From assembly GCA_947245585.1 (NCBI GenBank), contig CAMXPV010000003.1, forward strand, positions 1-64,000: DNA of 64,000 bases, read 5' to 3'. The notes below the pieces were generated by a model that saw only the letters and a list, made by a program, of their open reading frames with translations, did no database searches and was not told where the DNA came from. Made by a program: the position numbers and the translations under genes. The DNA comes from an uncultured Lachnospiraceae bacterium (GTDB lineage: Bacteria > Bacillota > Clostridia > Lachnospirales > Lachnospiraceae). Shown here in pieces: positions 33,924 to 43,428 of the stretch; position 1 is the stretch's first letter, and each line of letters starts with the position of its first letter.

Positions 33924-34451
33924 TCAACGATCCGCTCCCCACAGCACAACCTGCCCCTGTTTCAGCGACTCCTGCACCCGAATCATCCTCTGGTTTGCCG
34001 ACCCCCGAAACTGCAGGCTGATATCCTTCTTTGCCAGAATAAATTCCCCGTCCACAATCACATCCAGATAGGAGAGAAACTCTCTCATCCCCTCCCACTG
34101 TGCGCAGAATCTTTCCAGAATGTCTTTTTCAAAAAGATATCCTGAATAACACCAGATATTTTTCCCGGGATACCTTTCCTTCACCGCCCGCAGAAACGGT
34201 AAAAGCGCCTCTCTGTTCACCGGTTCAAGCGGTTCGCCCCCAAGCAAAGTCAATCCCTCAACGTAATCCGGTGCAAGCATTTCAAGAATTTCATCGGCGG
34301 TCTCCTGCGTAAATGGCTCGCCGTACTGAAAGTCCCACGTTTCCTCGTTAAAACATCCCTCGCAGTGATGGGTGCAGCCGCTGACAAAGAGCGTCACCCG
34401 CACGCCCGGTCCGTTTGCGATATCGCAATTTTTAATATTCGCATAGTACAT
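33924..34451 (-). CDS. nrdG: Anaerobic ribonucleotide reductase activase
   Basis: Radical SAM enzyme that installs the glycyl radical on NrdD. The 175-residue protein carries the variant cluster motif SGCTHHCEGCF near residue 29, with Cys-x3-Cys-x2-Cys for the [4Fe-4S] cluster, and the LLGGEPLE motif of radical SAM proteins. It lies 18 nt downstream of nrdD, the standard arrangement. The start overlaps no gene. Confidence 0.95.
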   Translation of the reverse strand: MYYANIKNCDIANGPGVRVTLFVSGCTHHCEGCFNEETWDFQYGEPFTQETADEILEMLAPDYVEGLTLLGGEPLEPVNREALLPFLRAVKERYPGKNIWCYSGYLFEKDILERFCAQWEGMREFLSYLDVIVDGEFILAKKDISLQFRGSANQRMIRVQESLKQGQVVLWGADR

Positions 34452-34469
34452 ACTCTACCTCGAGTTTGA

Positions 34470-36632
34470 TCACAAATGCAGAACTCTTTCTTTAATCTCC
34501 TGGGTGCGTCCCTGATTCCAGAACTGGGTTCCGATATATCCGCAGGTCCGTCTGGCCACATTCATCTTGCTCTGATCCGTATTGCCACAGTTCGGGCATT
34601 TCCAGACCAACTTGCCGTCCCCATTCTCCACAATCTGCATTTCCCCGTGGTAATCACAGGCCTGACAGTAATCGCTCTTGGTGTTTAACTCCGCGTACAT
34701 AATATTGTCGTAAATATACTGCATCACCGAGAGCACCGCATCCAGATTATTCTCCATATTAGGCACTTCCACATAACTGATGGCGCCGCCGGGAGAAAGC
34801 TCCTGGAATTGTGCTTCAAATTTTAGTTTGTCAAAGGCATTGATCTCTTCTGTCACTTGCACATGATAGCTGTTGGTGATATAGTTCTTATCTGTCACAC
34901 CCTCGATCACGCCAAAACGCTTCTGCAGACATTTTGCGAATTTATAGGTTGTGGACTCTAGCGGCGTGCCGTAGAGACTGAAATCAATATTGGTCTCTTC
35001 CCGCCATTCGTGACAGGCGTTATTTAAATATTGCATCACTTTCAGGGCAAAGGGTGTCGCCTCAGGGTCCGTATGGCTCTTTCCCGTCATATATCTGGTA
35101 CATTCGCACAGCCCCGCATAGCCAAGGGAAATGGTAGAATAGCCGCCATAGAGAAGTTTATCAATCTTCTCCCCCTTCTTAAGCCTTGCCAATGCCCCGT
35201 TCTGCCACAGAATCGGCGCCACATCCGAGAGTGTTCCCTTTAACCGGTTATGCCGCGCCATCAGCGCACGCTTGCAAAGATCAAGCCGCTCATCCATAAT
35301 CTGCCAGAACCGCTCCATATTCCGCCCGGAAGAACAGGCCACGTCAACCAGATTTAAGGTAACCACACCCTGATTAAATCTGCCGTAGAACTTCGGTTGG
35401 TCATTTTCGTCATGATAAACGGTAAGGAAGGAACGGCATCCCATACAAGTATAACAGTTGCCATCCTTCAGCTGTTTCATGATTTTCTCGGAAATATAAT
35501 CCGGCACCATCCGCTTCGCCGTGCACTCCGCCGCTAGCTTCGTCAGATACCAGTATTTTGTGCCCTCGCGGATGTTGTCCTCCTCCAACACATAGATCAG
35601 CTTAGGAAAAGCGGGCGTAATATAAACACCTTTTTCATTTTTAACGCCGCAAATCCGCTGATTCAACATTTCCTCTATGATCAAGGCCAGATCATCGCGA
35701 AGTCTGCCCTCCGGCACCTCGTCAATGTACATAAATACCGTGATAAAAGGAGCCTGTCCGTTGGTGGTCATCAGCGTGATCACCTGATATTGGATGATCT
35801 GCACACCCTGTTTGATCTCATCCCGCACACGCCTCTCGGCAATGTCATTGATCTGTTCATCTGTAGCGGGAATGCCCATTTCCCTCATCTCTTCCCGCAC
35901 CTTTTTGCGGAACTTTTCACGGCTCACATTCACAAAGGGAGCCAGATGGGAAAGGGTAATGCTCTGTCCGCCATACTGACAGCTTGCAATCTGCGCGATA
36001 CTCTGGGTTGCCACATTGCAGGCGGTAGAAAAACTTTTCGGCGTATCGATCATGGTCTCACTGATCACAGTGCCGTTTTGCAGCATATCCTCCAGATTCA
36101 CCAGACAGCAGTTGTGCATATGCTGGGCAAAATAATCCGCATCATGAAAATGAATGACCCCCTGTTCATGAGCCTCCACAATTTCCGGCGCAAGCAGGAA
36201 ACGCTTCGTAATATCCTTACTCACTTCCCCGGCCATATAATCCCTCTGCACACTGTTGACAGTGGGATTCTTATTGGAATTTTCCTGCTTGACTTCCTCG
36301 TTATTGCACTCCAAAAGGCTTAATATCTGCTCATCCGTAGAATTCGATTTGCGGACAAGCGCCCTCTTATACCGATACGTAATATAATTTCTGGAAATGG
36401 TGTAAGCCCGGTATTTCATAAGTTGGTTTTCCACCATATCCTGAATCTCCTCCACGCTGGGAGCCCTTCTCATCTCCTCACAATGATCGGCCACCACGGA
36501 AGCAATCTCGTCAATCTCCGTCTCGGACAGCCTGTCTTCCTCCCTGACGCTGTTGTTCGCCTTTCTGATAGCCGCAATGATCTTCCTCAGATCAAAATTA
36601 ACCTCCACACCGCTTCTCTTGATAATCTTCAT
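34470..36632 (-). CDS. nrdD: Anaerobic ribonucleoside-triphosphate reductase
   Basis: Oxygen-sensitive class III ribonucleotide reductase making dNTPs. The 720-residue protein has an N-terminal ATP-cone (residues ~1-92, KIIKRSGVEVNFDLRKI), the catalytic barrel, a zinc site at the C-terminal end (CQACDY...CPNC, near 655-685) and the glycyl-radical motif RTCGYIG near residue 698. It heads the nrdD-nrdG unit. A candidate NrdR-like operator lies 64 nt upstream (36696-36711). Confidence 0.97.
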   Translation of the reverse strand: MKIIKRSGVEVNFDLRKIIAAIRKANNSVREEDRLSETEIDEIASVVADHCEEMRRAPSVEEIQDMVENQLMKYRAYTISRNYITYRYKRALVRKSNSTDEQILSLLECNNEEVKQENSNKNPTVNSVQRDYMAGEVSKDITKRFLLAPEIVEAHEQGVIHFHDADYFAQHMHNCCLVNLEDMLQNGTVISETMIDTPKSFSTACNVATQSIAQIASCQYGGQSITLSHLAPFVNVSREKFRKKVREEMREMGIPATDEQINDIAERRVRDEIKQGVQIIQYQVITLMTTNGQAPFITVFMYIDEVPEGRLRDDLALIIEEMLNQRICGVKNEKGVYITPAFPKLIYVLEEDNIREGTKYWYLTKLAAECTAKRMVPDYISEKIMKQLKDGNCYTCMGCRSFLTVYHDENDQPKFYGRFNQGVVTLNLVDVACSSGRNMERFWQIMDERLDLCKRALMARHNRLKGTLSDVAPILWQNGALARLKKGEKIDKLLYGGYSTISLGYAGLCECTRYMTGKSHTDPEATPFALKVMQYLNNACHEWREETNIDFSLYGTPLESTTYKFAKCLQKRFGVIEGVTDKNYITNSYHVQVTEEINAFDKLKFEAQFQELSPGGAISYVEVPNMENNLDAVLSVMQYIYDNIMYAELNTKSDYCQACDYHGEMQIVENGDGKLVWKCPNCGNTDQSKMNVARRTCGYIGTQFWNQGRTQEIKERVLHL

Positions 36633-36695
36633 GCAATAAACGCCCCCATATTTCTATATAATACCCTTTCTGATGTATGTCATTCCCTCGCTCGC

Positions 36696-36711
36696 ATACT
36701 ACATATTGTAT
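36696..36711 (-). promoter_or_regulatory. Possible NrdR box upstream of nrdD
   Basis: The imperfect palindrome ATACTACATATTGTAT resembles the NrdR operator consensus (ACAC-W-A-T-A-T-A-T-W-GTGT type) in its core and symmetry, but its ends differ. It is 64 nt upstream of nrdD. NrdR usually needs two such boxes; I see only one convincing copy. Confidence 0.35.
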
Positions 36712-36777
36712 CACGTCGGGATATTATGTCAAGTTATTGTGGTGTTTATTTTCAGAAAATCTCAAGAAAGAAATATG

Positions 36778-36792
36778 ACTGACTTGGTCAGT
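36778..36792. repeat. Inverted repeat ACTGAC-ttg-GTCAGT
   Basis: A perfect 6-bp inverted repeat with a 3-bp centre, resembling TetR-family operators. It lies between the secreted DxDGDG protein gene and nrdD. No TetR-type gene is in the window. Confidence 0.35.
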
Positions 36793-36816
36793 AAATTTTC
36801 TCAATAGATTACATTC

Positions 36817-37938
36817 TTATTTCTCCTCCAACATTTTCAAAATCTCTTCCTTTGTAAATAAGACGGACGGCTCCACACAGTTTGCCGTATCGATCAATTC
36901 CTCGATATACGCTTGATACGCAGCCTCCGTCACCGGACTGTCTTCCCAAAAATAATCCTCATAGATCGTTTCCCCATCAAATCTCTCGGAATACCACCCT
37001 GTCCCGATCTCAGAAAACTTTCCTTTCTTAAGCTGATAAATATTGCACGGATAAAATCCCGTATTACCGGTCGCAGCATACAGCAGCCCGCCGTGCTCCA
37101 CATATTGCAGTCCGACTCTTCCCCGGTTCAAAACTCCGATATTTCCCTTATAAAAGGAAACGACAAACTCTCCGATTGCCATCCACCCTGTACCAATATA
37201 AAGCTCCGGAATCTTGTCCTCATCCACATAGATCAGCGAATACTCTCCGTATTCCGATACCATAACGTCCGTTTTTTTAATAAAATCAGCATATGCTTCC
37301 TGCCATGTAGAAAATTTCTTTAACTGTTTATCTGTCCATTCCAACTCATTCCCCGCCAATTTTGCGAGCTGTTCCTCCCTGTACTGCACATACTGCTCCA
37401 TACCGCCCTCTTCCATGTCCCCGCACCCTAACCCTATGAAGCTGTCACCTTCGTCTATGTTTCCATTATGATTGTCATCAAACCAGTAAAACGTCCCCTC
37501 ACTTTTCTTGTTTCCGTCTGCGTCTATTGTTTGAAATGCAAGTTCTTCGCTTCCATATCCGTAATAATAATGAAGTATCCCGCATTGTCCGTCCGCCACA
37601 ACCGGCTCATATCCCCACCACCCCTCAAAAATAATCTGAGGAAGTTCATCACATATCTTAACTATGTAATATGCCGCGCTGTCCCTGACATGTAATTCTT
37701 CCTCCCCGTCGCCGTCTATATCATAAAAGCAGTACGCAATGTCATTATCCCAGAACAATTCGCCGACAGAGACCTGCTCTTCCTTATATGCCACGGTAAG
37801 CTCACCATTTAAAAAGCGTTCATAAATCCCGGAAATCTCTGTGTCCTCACGTTCTTTATAATCTGTAAGCATCATTGTCATAAGCAAAAACAGCAGGCCC
37901 GCGCATTCGATTATTCGCCTTCTAAAGCTTACATTCAT
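36817..37938 (-). CDS. Secreted protein of unknown function with DxDGDG segment
   Basis: The 373-residue protein has an N-terminal signal-like helix (IIECAGLLFLLMTMMLTDY) and a beta-rich mature part with calcium-loop-like YDIDGDGEEELH near residue 72 and FDDNHNGNIDEGDS near residue 150. I chose the ATG at 37938, which follows GGAGGG; the frame reads back to 38010 into the terminator of the tRNA. Its style resembles the protein at 17423-18670 (both ~400 residues, signal sequence, DxDGDG element), so they may be distant paralogues. No family is recognised. Confidence 0.6.
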   Translation of the reverse strand: MNVSFRRRIIECAGLLFLLMTMMLTDYKEREDTEISGIYERFLNGELTVAYKEEQVSVGELFWDNDIAYCFYDIDGDGEEELHVRDSAAYYIVKICDELPQIIFEGWWGYEPVVADGQCGILHYYYGYGSEELAFQTIDADGNKKSEGTFYWFDDNHNGNIDEGDSFIGLGCGDMEEGGMEQYVQYREEQLAKLAGNELEWTDKQLKKFSTWQEAYADFIKKTDVMVSEYGEYSLIYVDEDKIPELYIGTGWMAIGEFVVSFYKGNIGVLNRGRVGLQYVEHGGLLYAATGNTGFYPCNIYQLKKGKFSEIGTGWYSERFDGETIYEDYFWEDSPVTEAAYQAYIEELIDTANCVEPSVLFTKEEILKMLEEK

Positions 37939-37994
37939 CCTGTGTCCCTCCGATTTAAAAACTCGATCCGCCTGTTCTCGACTATGCCAGATAC

Positions 37995-38020
37995 GAAAAA
38001 AACTCCGCACACGCGAAGTT
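37995..38020 (-). terminator. Terminator of the tRNA-Thr gene
   Basis: AACTCCGC (38001-38008) pairs with GCGAAGTT (38013-38020), including one G-U pair, around a 4-nt loop; six U residues follow on the minus strand. It lies 8 nt after the tRNA 3' end. Confidence 0.85.
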
Positions 38021-38027
38021 TTTTCAA

Positions 38028-38100
38028 AGCTGGAAAAGGGACTCGAACCCTCGACCTACTGATTACGAATCAGTTGCGCTACCAACTGCGCTATTCCAGC
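38028..38100 (-). tRNA. tRNA-Thr (anticodon CGT)
   Basis: The minus strand folds as a complete cloverleaf: acceptor stem GCTGGAA with TTCCAGC, D-arm GCGC...GCGC, anticodon stem ACTGA/TCAGT with loop TTCGTAA (anticodon CGT, reading ACG), and a T-arm with TTCGAGT. The discriminator base is U and no CCA is encoded. It has its own terminator. Confidence 0.95.
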
Positions 38101-38173
38101 ATTACCTTACAACAATGACTATTATATGATGGAACTTGCCATTTTGCAAGAGATTTTTCTTGGAAATTTAATA

Positions 38174-39061
38174 TTACATATGCACATCCATCTGCGGAAA
38201 GGGAATGCTGATCCCCGCTTCATCAAGCGCATACTTCACATTCTCGGTGAGACGCCACTTTGTCTCCCAGAATATCTCGTTTGAACTGTAGCAGCGCAGA
38301 TTCAAAATCACGCTGCTGTCTGCAAGCTCATCCACAAACACGATCTTCTCCTGGTCCTGCAAAACGCCGGGATCTTGCTCCAACACCTGCTGGAGGACTT
38401 CCTTGGCTTTGCGGATATCCGCATCGTAAGAAATCCCCACCTTAATATTCATCCTGCGGTTGTCAACCGTACTCATATTTAATATATTGCCGTTGGCAAG
38501 TGTCCCGTTTGGCACCACCACCATATGGCGGTCCGGCGTGATCAATCTCGTATAAAAAAGCTGTACCTCCTCCACCGTTCCTTCATTGCCTACGCCGTCC
38601 CTGATATAATCCCCGGTCTTAAAGGGGTGCAAAAGTAAAATCAACACGCCGCCCGCAAAGTTGGAAAGACTTCCCTGCACTGCCAGGCCGATGGCTACAC
38701 CGGCGGATCCGACCAGAGCCACCACACTGGTCGCGTCCAGACCAAAGGATGAGGCAATCATGAAGAGCAGCAGAATATAGAGCACCGCCTTGACACAGGA
38801 ATCCAAAAACCGGGTCACGCCTATATCCACGTTTCGCCTCTCAAAGGATTTCCTGAGAATCCTGCGGATCAGCTTAATCAACTGTACGCCCACAAAGAAT
38901 ACCACTAACGCCAGAAGCACCCTGACTCCAAACCGGATCAGCGTATCCGGCAGTTCCTGTAAATATCTCTCGATCGCTCCCACCTGAAGCTCATCCGACG
39001 CGATGTACTCAATCTCCTCAATCTGTTCCTGTATCGCCTGCTCTTCCATGCCGCTCTCCAC
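38174..39061 (-). CDS. mscS: Small-conductance mechanosensitive channel (MscS family)
   Basis: Heptameric channel that opens on membrane tension to release solutes in hypo-osmotic shock. The 295-residue protein has three membrane helices (residues ~40-60, ~80-105, ~110-140) with the pore-lining TM3 segment GSAGVAIGLAVQGSLSNFAGG near residue 115, followed by the beta domain (KTGDYIRDGVGNEGTVEEV) and the cytosolic C-terminal vestibule. It follows glgB by 22 nt and precedes the tRNA. Confidence 0.93.
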   Translation of the reverse strand: MESGMEEQAIQEQIEEIEYIASDELQVGAIERYLQELPDTLIRFGVRVLLALVVFFVGVQLIKLIRRILRKSFERRNVDIGVTRFLDSCVKAVLYILLLFMIASSFGLDATSVVALVGSAGVAIGLAVQGSLSNFAGGVLILLLHPFKTGDYIRDGVGNEGTVEEVQLFYTRLITPDRHMVVVPNGTLANGNILNMSTVDNRRMNIKVGISYDADIRKAKEVLQQVLEQDPGVLQDQEKIVFVDELADSSVILNLRCYSSNEIFWETKWRLTENVKYALDEAGISIPFPQMDVHM

Positions 39062-39083
39062 TCCTGCAATTCATAATCCCGCT

Positions 39084-41651
39084 CTACTTCTTCTCAGCCT
39101 TGTCTTCCGCCTTTTTTCTCCCCGGCCTTGCACCCGCTGTCTTCCTTGCACCAGCCGTCTTCCTTACAGCCGCTTTTGACTTCTTCGTCAGCTCCTGCAG
39201 CTTCTCAGCCGCCTCCTGCGCCTTCTTCTCCAAAAGCTGAGCCGCTTTCTCGCTCTCCTTCGCCTGCCGTGCCGCGCGCTCCGCCAACTCCTTCGCCTCG
39301 GCCGCCGCTCGCTTTGCCTGCTCCTTCGCCTCCGCGGCTGCCTGCGCCGTGCGCTCGGCCTCTTCCTTCGCAAGCCGCCGTTCCTCCGCCTCCTTGGCCA
39401 GACGACGTTCTTCCGCACGTTTATGCTCAATCTCCGCCTTCTCTTCCTTCGTATAAGGCGTGTAGGAGAAAATACTGATGCTCAGAGGTGCGCTCACCAT
39501 ATCGATGGCATAGGGCTTGCCGTCCCACTCCGTCTCCATGGTTTTGCAGACATTCTTGTTCAGGATACCATTTCCGCCATAAGCCGGATCATCCGTGTTA
39601 AAGACTTCTTTATACTTCCCCTCACAGGGAACGCCCACGCGAAATTCCTGCTTCGCATCGGCAAAATTTGCCACCACGACCAACATGTCGCCGACATCGT
39701 CCGTCTTCCTGATATAAGACAGCATACAGGCATTCGGTGTGATACAATTGATCCACTCAAAGCCGTCCCACGAATTGTCCTTCCGGTATAGCGCCGGTGA
39801 TGACACATAAAATTTATTTAAGGCCGCCATCATTTGGTTGAGCTTTTTATGATCCTCATTTTCCAAAAGTTCCCACTCAACCGCACGCTTCTCGTTAAAC
39901 TCATCGTACTCCCCGATATCCTGTCCCATGAACAGCAATTTCTTGCCGGGATGGGTCATATGATAGGCAAAAGTCAGGCGCAGGTTGGCAAACTGCTTCT
40001 CCCGCTCTCCGGGCATCCTGCCAAGAAGGGTTCCCTTGCCATGCACCACCTCGTCGTGTGACAGCACGAGCATAAATTTCTCACTGTAGGCATAGATCAT
40101 GCTGAAAGTCAAGTCGTTATGCCTCCCGGAACGGAAAAAGGGATCTGTCGTAATGTAACCCAGATAATCGTTCATAAAGCCCATGTTCCACTTCAGGTCA
40201 AAACCGAGGCCGTCGTCGTCAAGAGCCCCCGTCACCTTCGGCCACGCCGTGGACTCCTCCGCTATCATGAGCACACCCGGATTTCTCTTCTTCATAATAG
40301 AGTTTAAGTGCTTTAAGAGTTCTACCGCCTCCAGGTTTTCATGACCACCGTAAATGTTGGCCACCCACTCCCCATCGTTTTTCCCATAATCCAGATAGAG
40401 CATGGATGCCACCGCATCAATGCGGATGCCGTCTGCATGGTATTTTTCCACCCAGTACAGGGCATTGGCAATCAGATAATTGCGCACCTGCGGACGCCCA
40501 TAATTGTAGATCAGCGTCCCCCAGTGAGGATGGAATCCCTGCCTGGGATCATGATGTTCGTACAGACAGGTGCCGTCAAAGGAGGAAAGTCCATAAGTGT
40601 CTCTGGGAAAATGGGCGGGCACCCAATCCAGAATCACACCGATCCCGGCCCTGTGCATCTCATCCATAAAGAACATAAAATCTTCCGGCGTGCCGTAACG
40701 CGCGGTGGGCGCATAGTAACCGATCACCTGATACCCCCATGACTCGTCCAGTGGATGCTCCATCACCGGCATCAGTTCAATATGGGTATAACCCATCTTC
40801 TTCACATAGTCTATAATCTTCGGCGCAAGTTCCCTGTATGTGTAGAACTCCCTGCCGTCAGAGGGTTTCTCAAAGGAACCCAGATAAACCTCATAAACGC
40901 TCATAGGCTGATCTTCTGCCTGAAGAGTTTCACGCTCCTTAAGCCACTTGCTGTCCTTCCATGCAAATCCCGTAATATCCCGAACCACCGAAGCGCTCTC
41001 AGGCCGAAGCTGGGCTCCAAAACCGTAAGGATCCGCCTTCATAAACACCAATCCGCTCTTCACCTTGATTTCGTATTTATAACATTCCCCTTCCTTCACA
41101 TCGGGAATGAATATCTCAAAAATGCCGGAATCCCAAAGCCGTCTCATCTGATGGGTCCTGCCGTCCCAACCGTTGAAGTCGCCAACCACACTGACGCGCA
41201 GGGCGTTCGGTGCCCACACCGCAAAGTATGTGCCCTCTATCCCATCTATGACATCCGGATGCGCACCCAACTTCTCATACACACTGTAATGGATCCCCGC
41301 ATCAAATTTCTCCGTGTCCTTCCTGGTTATCTGCGGTGCAAAATTATAAGCGTCACGCACTTTCCTAAGGCTTCCGTTTTCGGCTTCCACCACATACTCG
41401 TAGGCGGGAATCGTCTTTCCCGGCAAAAGCAATGCAAAATATCCCTCCTCGTCGGCCTCCTCCATGCGGTAACTCTTATCTCCCTCCAGAAGTTGGAGCC
41501 GCACGTTCTTCGCTCCGGGTTGGAATGTCTGCACCAACACAGAACTTCCCACCACATGCGCGCCAAGAATGTCATGGGGATGATCCGATTCCGAATAAAC
41601 AATCTCCTCAATCTGTGCCCAGTTCATCAGCTTATATAATCTTTTATTCAT
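39084..41651 (-). CDS. glgB: 1,4-alpha-glucan branching enzyme with a charged C-terminal tail
   Basis: GH13 enzyme that makes the alpha-1,6 branches of glycogen. The protein (855 residues) has an N-terminal carbohydrate-binding/E-set region, the catalytic barrel with the nucleophile in DGIRIDAVASMLY, acid/base in MIAEEST and the transition-state Asp in LSHDEVVHG, and the C-terminal beta domain ending near residue 735. Beyond that, about 115 residues are an Ala/Glu/Lys/Arg-rich coiled-coil (EERRLAKE and AAAEAKE units) finishing in a basic KTAGARKTAGARPGRKK tail. That tail is not part of ordinary GlgB (~630-730 residues). No other glycogen genes adjoin. Confidence 0.95.
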   Translation of the reverse strand: MNKRLYKLMNWAQIEEIVYSESDHPHDILGAHVVGSSVLVQTFQPGAKNVRLQLLEGDKSYRMEEADEEGYFALLLPGKTIPAYEYVVEAENGSLRKVRDAYNFAPQITRKDTEKFDAGIHYSVYEKLGAHPDVIDGIEGTYFAVWAPNALRVSVVGDFNGWDGRTHQMRRLWDSGIFEIFIPDVKEGECYKYEIKVKSGLVFMKADPYGFGAQLRPESASVVRDITGFAWKDSKWLKERETLQAEDQPMSVYEVYLGSFEKPSDGREFYTYRELAPKIIDYVKKMGYTHIELMPVMEHPLDESWGYQVIGYYAPTARYGTPEDFMFFMDEMHRAGIGVILDWVPAHFPRDTYGLSSFDGTCLYEHHDPRQGFHPHWGTLIYNYGRPQVRNYLIANALYWVEKYHADGIRIDAVASMLYLDYGKNDGEWVANIYGGHENLEAVELLKHLNSIMKKRNPGVLMIAEESTAWPKVTGALDDDGLGFDLKWNMGFMNDYLGYITTDPFFRSGRHNDLTFSMIYAYSEKFMLVLSHDEVVHGKGTLLGRMPGEREKQFANLRLTFAYHMTHPGKKLLFMGQDIGEYDEFNEKRAVEWELLENEDHKKLNQMMAALNKFYVSSPALYRKDNSWDGFEWINCITPNACMLSYIRKTDDVGDMLVVVANFADAKQEFRVGVPCEGKYKEVFNTDDPAYGGNGILNKNVCKTMETEWDGKPYAIDMVSAPLSISIFSYTPYTKEEKAEIEHKRAEERRLAKEAEERRLAKEEAERTAQAAAEAKEQAKRAAAEAKELAERAARQAKESEKAAQLLEKKAQEAAEKLQELTKKSKAAVRKTAGARKTAGARPGRKKAEDKAEKK

Positions 41652-41677
41652 CCGCAGTTCCTCTGCCTTTCTATAAT

Positions 41678-42922
41678 TTATATTCTTTCGATCCGGTGAA
41701 TCAGCAATCCGCTTCTAAGCTTTGGTTCAAACCATGTAGACTTTGGCGGCATCAGCCTCCCGGCATCCGCTACCGCAAAGAGTTCATGAATATCCGTTGG
41801 AAACATGGCAAAAGCCACCTTCGCGTCCGTATGCACACGCCGTTCCAGCTCTGCAAGTCCCCTGATGCCGCCCACGAAATCAATCCGGGCATCCACCTTC
41901 GGATCCACAATGCCAAAGATCGGTTCCAACACATATTTTTGCAAAACCGCCACATCCAGATCTTCCACCGGATCTCCTGTATAACAATCGTTATTTATAA
42001 TGAGACGGTACCAGTCGTCCTCAAAATACATGCCGATCTCACCCTTCCTTTTCGGCTTATAAGGGTTTTTCCCCTGTTTTTCCACCAAAAAAGAACCGCC
42101 GATCTTCTCCAGAAACACGCTCCCGTCAAAGTCTTTCCCCGGCTTCACTACCCGGTTATAATCCATAATCATAAGCTGATCATCGGGAAACAATACCGAA
42201 AGGAAATAATTGAACTCCTCTTTTCCCGTATAATCCGGAAAAGCAGTCCGCCTCTTCCGAGAAACGCGCACCGCCGACGCACATCTGTGGTGGCCATCCG
42301 CGATATAGATTTCCCCTACTTCGGAAAAAGCCGCCTGGATCCGGAGTACAGCTTCCTTATCGTCAATGACCCAGAGTCGGTGTGTAATGCCGTCCCTGGC
42401 TGTAAAATCATAGACCGGCTCCCCCGCCATCGCCCGCTTTACCTCCCGCTCAATCTCATCTCTTCTGCGGTAGGCCAAAAAAATCGGCCCTGTCTGGGCG
42501 CTGCACACATCCACGTGGCGGATGCGGTCAGCCTCCTTGTCGGCGCGGGTATTTTCGTGTTTCTTAATCACCTGATTTTCATAATCATCCACAGAGGCGC
42601 AGGCAGCGATTCCCACCTGGGATCTGCCGTCCATCACCAACTCATAGACATAATATGCCGGCTTGGACTCCTGTATGAAAAGACCGTCCTCTATCATCTG
42701 ACTGAGCATCTTACCCGCTTTTTCGTACACCTCAGGGGCATACATATCGTAGTCTGCCGGAAACTGTGTCTCCGGCCTGTCTATCCGAAGAAAGGTGTAA
42801 TCGTCTCCCTTCACAACCTCTCTCGCCTCTTCCCTGCTGTAGACATCGTAGGGAAGCGCTGCGATCTTCTCTGCAAGATCGGCTCTTGGCCTGATCGCCT
42901 GAAACGGAATAATATTCGCCAT
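41678..42922 (-). CDS. DUF1015 family protein
   Basis: The 414-residue protein matches the DUF1015 family: MANIIPFQAIRPRADLAEKIAALPYDVYS at the start, FLRIDRPE, and AIADGHHRC-type motif IYIADGHHRCASAV near residue 205. The family is common beside serine biosynthesis genes in anaerobes, and serA and serC lie just upstream on the same strand (43429-45691) separated by a small plus-strand gene and terminator. Function is not established; ATP- or nucleotide-linked activity has been suggested from the family's fold. It is 26 nt upstream of glgB. Confidence 0.88.
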   Translation of the reverse strand: MANIIPFQAIRPRADLAEKIAALPYDVYSREEAREVVKGDDYTFLRIDRPETQFPADYDMYAPEVYEKAGKMLSQMIEDGLFIQESKPAYYVYELVMDGRSQVGIAACASVDDYENQVIKKHENTRADKEADRIRHVDVCSAQTGPIFLAYRRRDEIEREVKRAMAGEPVYDFTARDGITHRLWVIDDKEAVLRIQAAFSEVGEIYIADGHHRCASAVRVSRKRRTAFPDYTGKEEFNYFLSVLFPDDQLMIMDYNRVVKPGKDFDGSVFLEKIGGSFLVEKQGKNPYKPKRKGEIGMYFEDDWYRLIINNDCYTGDPVEDLDVAVLQKYVLEPIFGIVDPKVDARIDFVGGIRGLAELERRVHTDAKVAFAMFPTDIHELFAVADAGRLMPPKSTWFEPKLRSGLLIHRIERI

Positions 42923-43057
42923 AAGTAATCCCTTCCTCCTGCCCGGGCAGGACGTATGTATTCATTTTAACAAATTCCTCTGGGCACCACAAGAACTTTG
43001 TGTTAAAATGAACAGTGCGCACGGCGAAATAATATCTAAAAGAAAGGAAGCACAGAC

Positions 43058-43342
43058 ATGACAGCAGAAGAGCAAAAAATTCTTGATAAAATCAACGCCT
43101 ATGCCGAAGAGGCATTGGCGGATATCGATCCCCAGAAAACCCGGATTTCCTTTCAGTTGGAGGCGTTAAAGCCTGTCATGGAGGAAATCGCCAAAGAAAC
43201 CGGCAAATCCGTGGAGGATATCTTCATTCTCTATATGGATCTGGCCAGCGAGGCCGCCGTGGAGGCGGACAAAAAGCTGCAGGCGGCTCTGGATGACGAG
43301 GAAGGCGCTGACTTCTCCTCCATCGCCAACCGGCTGAGCTGA
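43058..43342 (+). CDS. Small hypothetical acidic helical protein
   Basis: The 94-residue protein is soluble, acidic and helical with no Cys or membrane segment; it carries AAEADKKL-like and ISFQLEALKPVMEEIAKETGKS helices. It is preceded by AAAGGAAG and is divergent from the DUF1015 gene; a shared terminator separates it from serA. I do not recognise a family. Confidence 0.7.
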   Translation: MTAEEQKILDKINAYAEEALADIDPQKTRISFQLEALKPVMEEIAKETGKSVEDIFILYMDLASEAAVEADKKLQAALDDEEGADFSSIANRLS

Positions 43343-43364
43343 CTCAATTCAAAATTGACGCACA

Positions 43365-43396
43365 AAAAGCCCGCTAGAATCTCCCGGCGGGCTTTT
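43365..43396. terminator. Bidirectional terminator between the 94-aa gene and serA
   Basis: AAAAGCCCGC (43365-43374) pairs with GCGGGCTTTT (43387-43396), with A- and T-runs on both flanks. It terminates both the plus-strand small gene and the minus-strand serA transcript. Confidence 0.88.
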
Positions 43397-43428
43397 ACTT
43401 TTCAATACCAGATCAAGCGCAGGCTCGA

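Noticed and set aside
38028..38100. tRNA-Thr as an integration site of a mobile element
   Set aside because: No integrase, no direct repeat of the tRNA end and no foreign-looking genes follow it.
39128..39478. Repetitive GC-rich DNA in the glgB end
   Set aside because: It codes in frame for the coiled-coil tail; not a separate repeat element.
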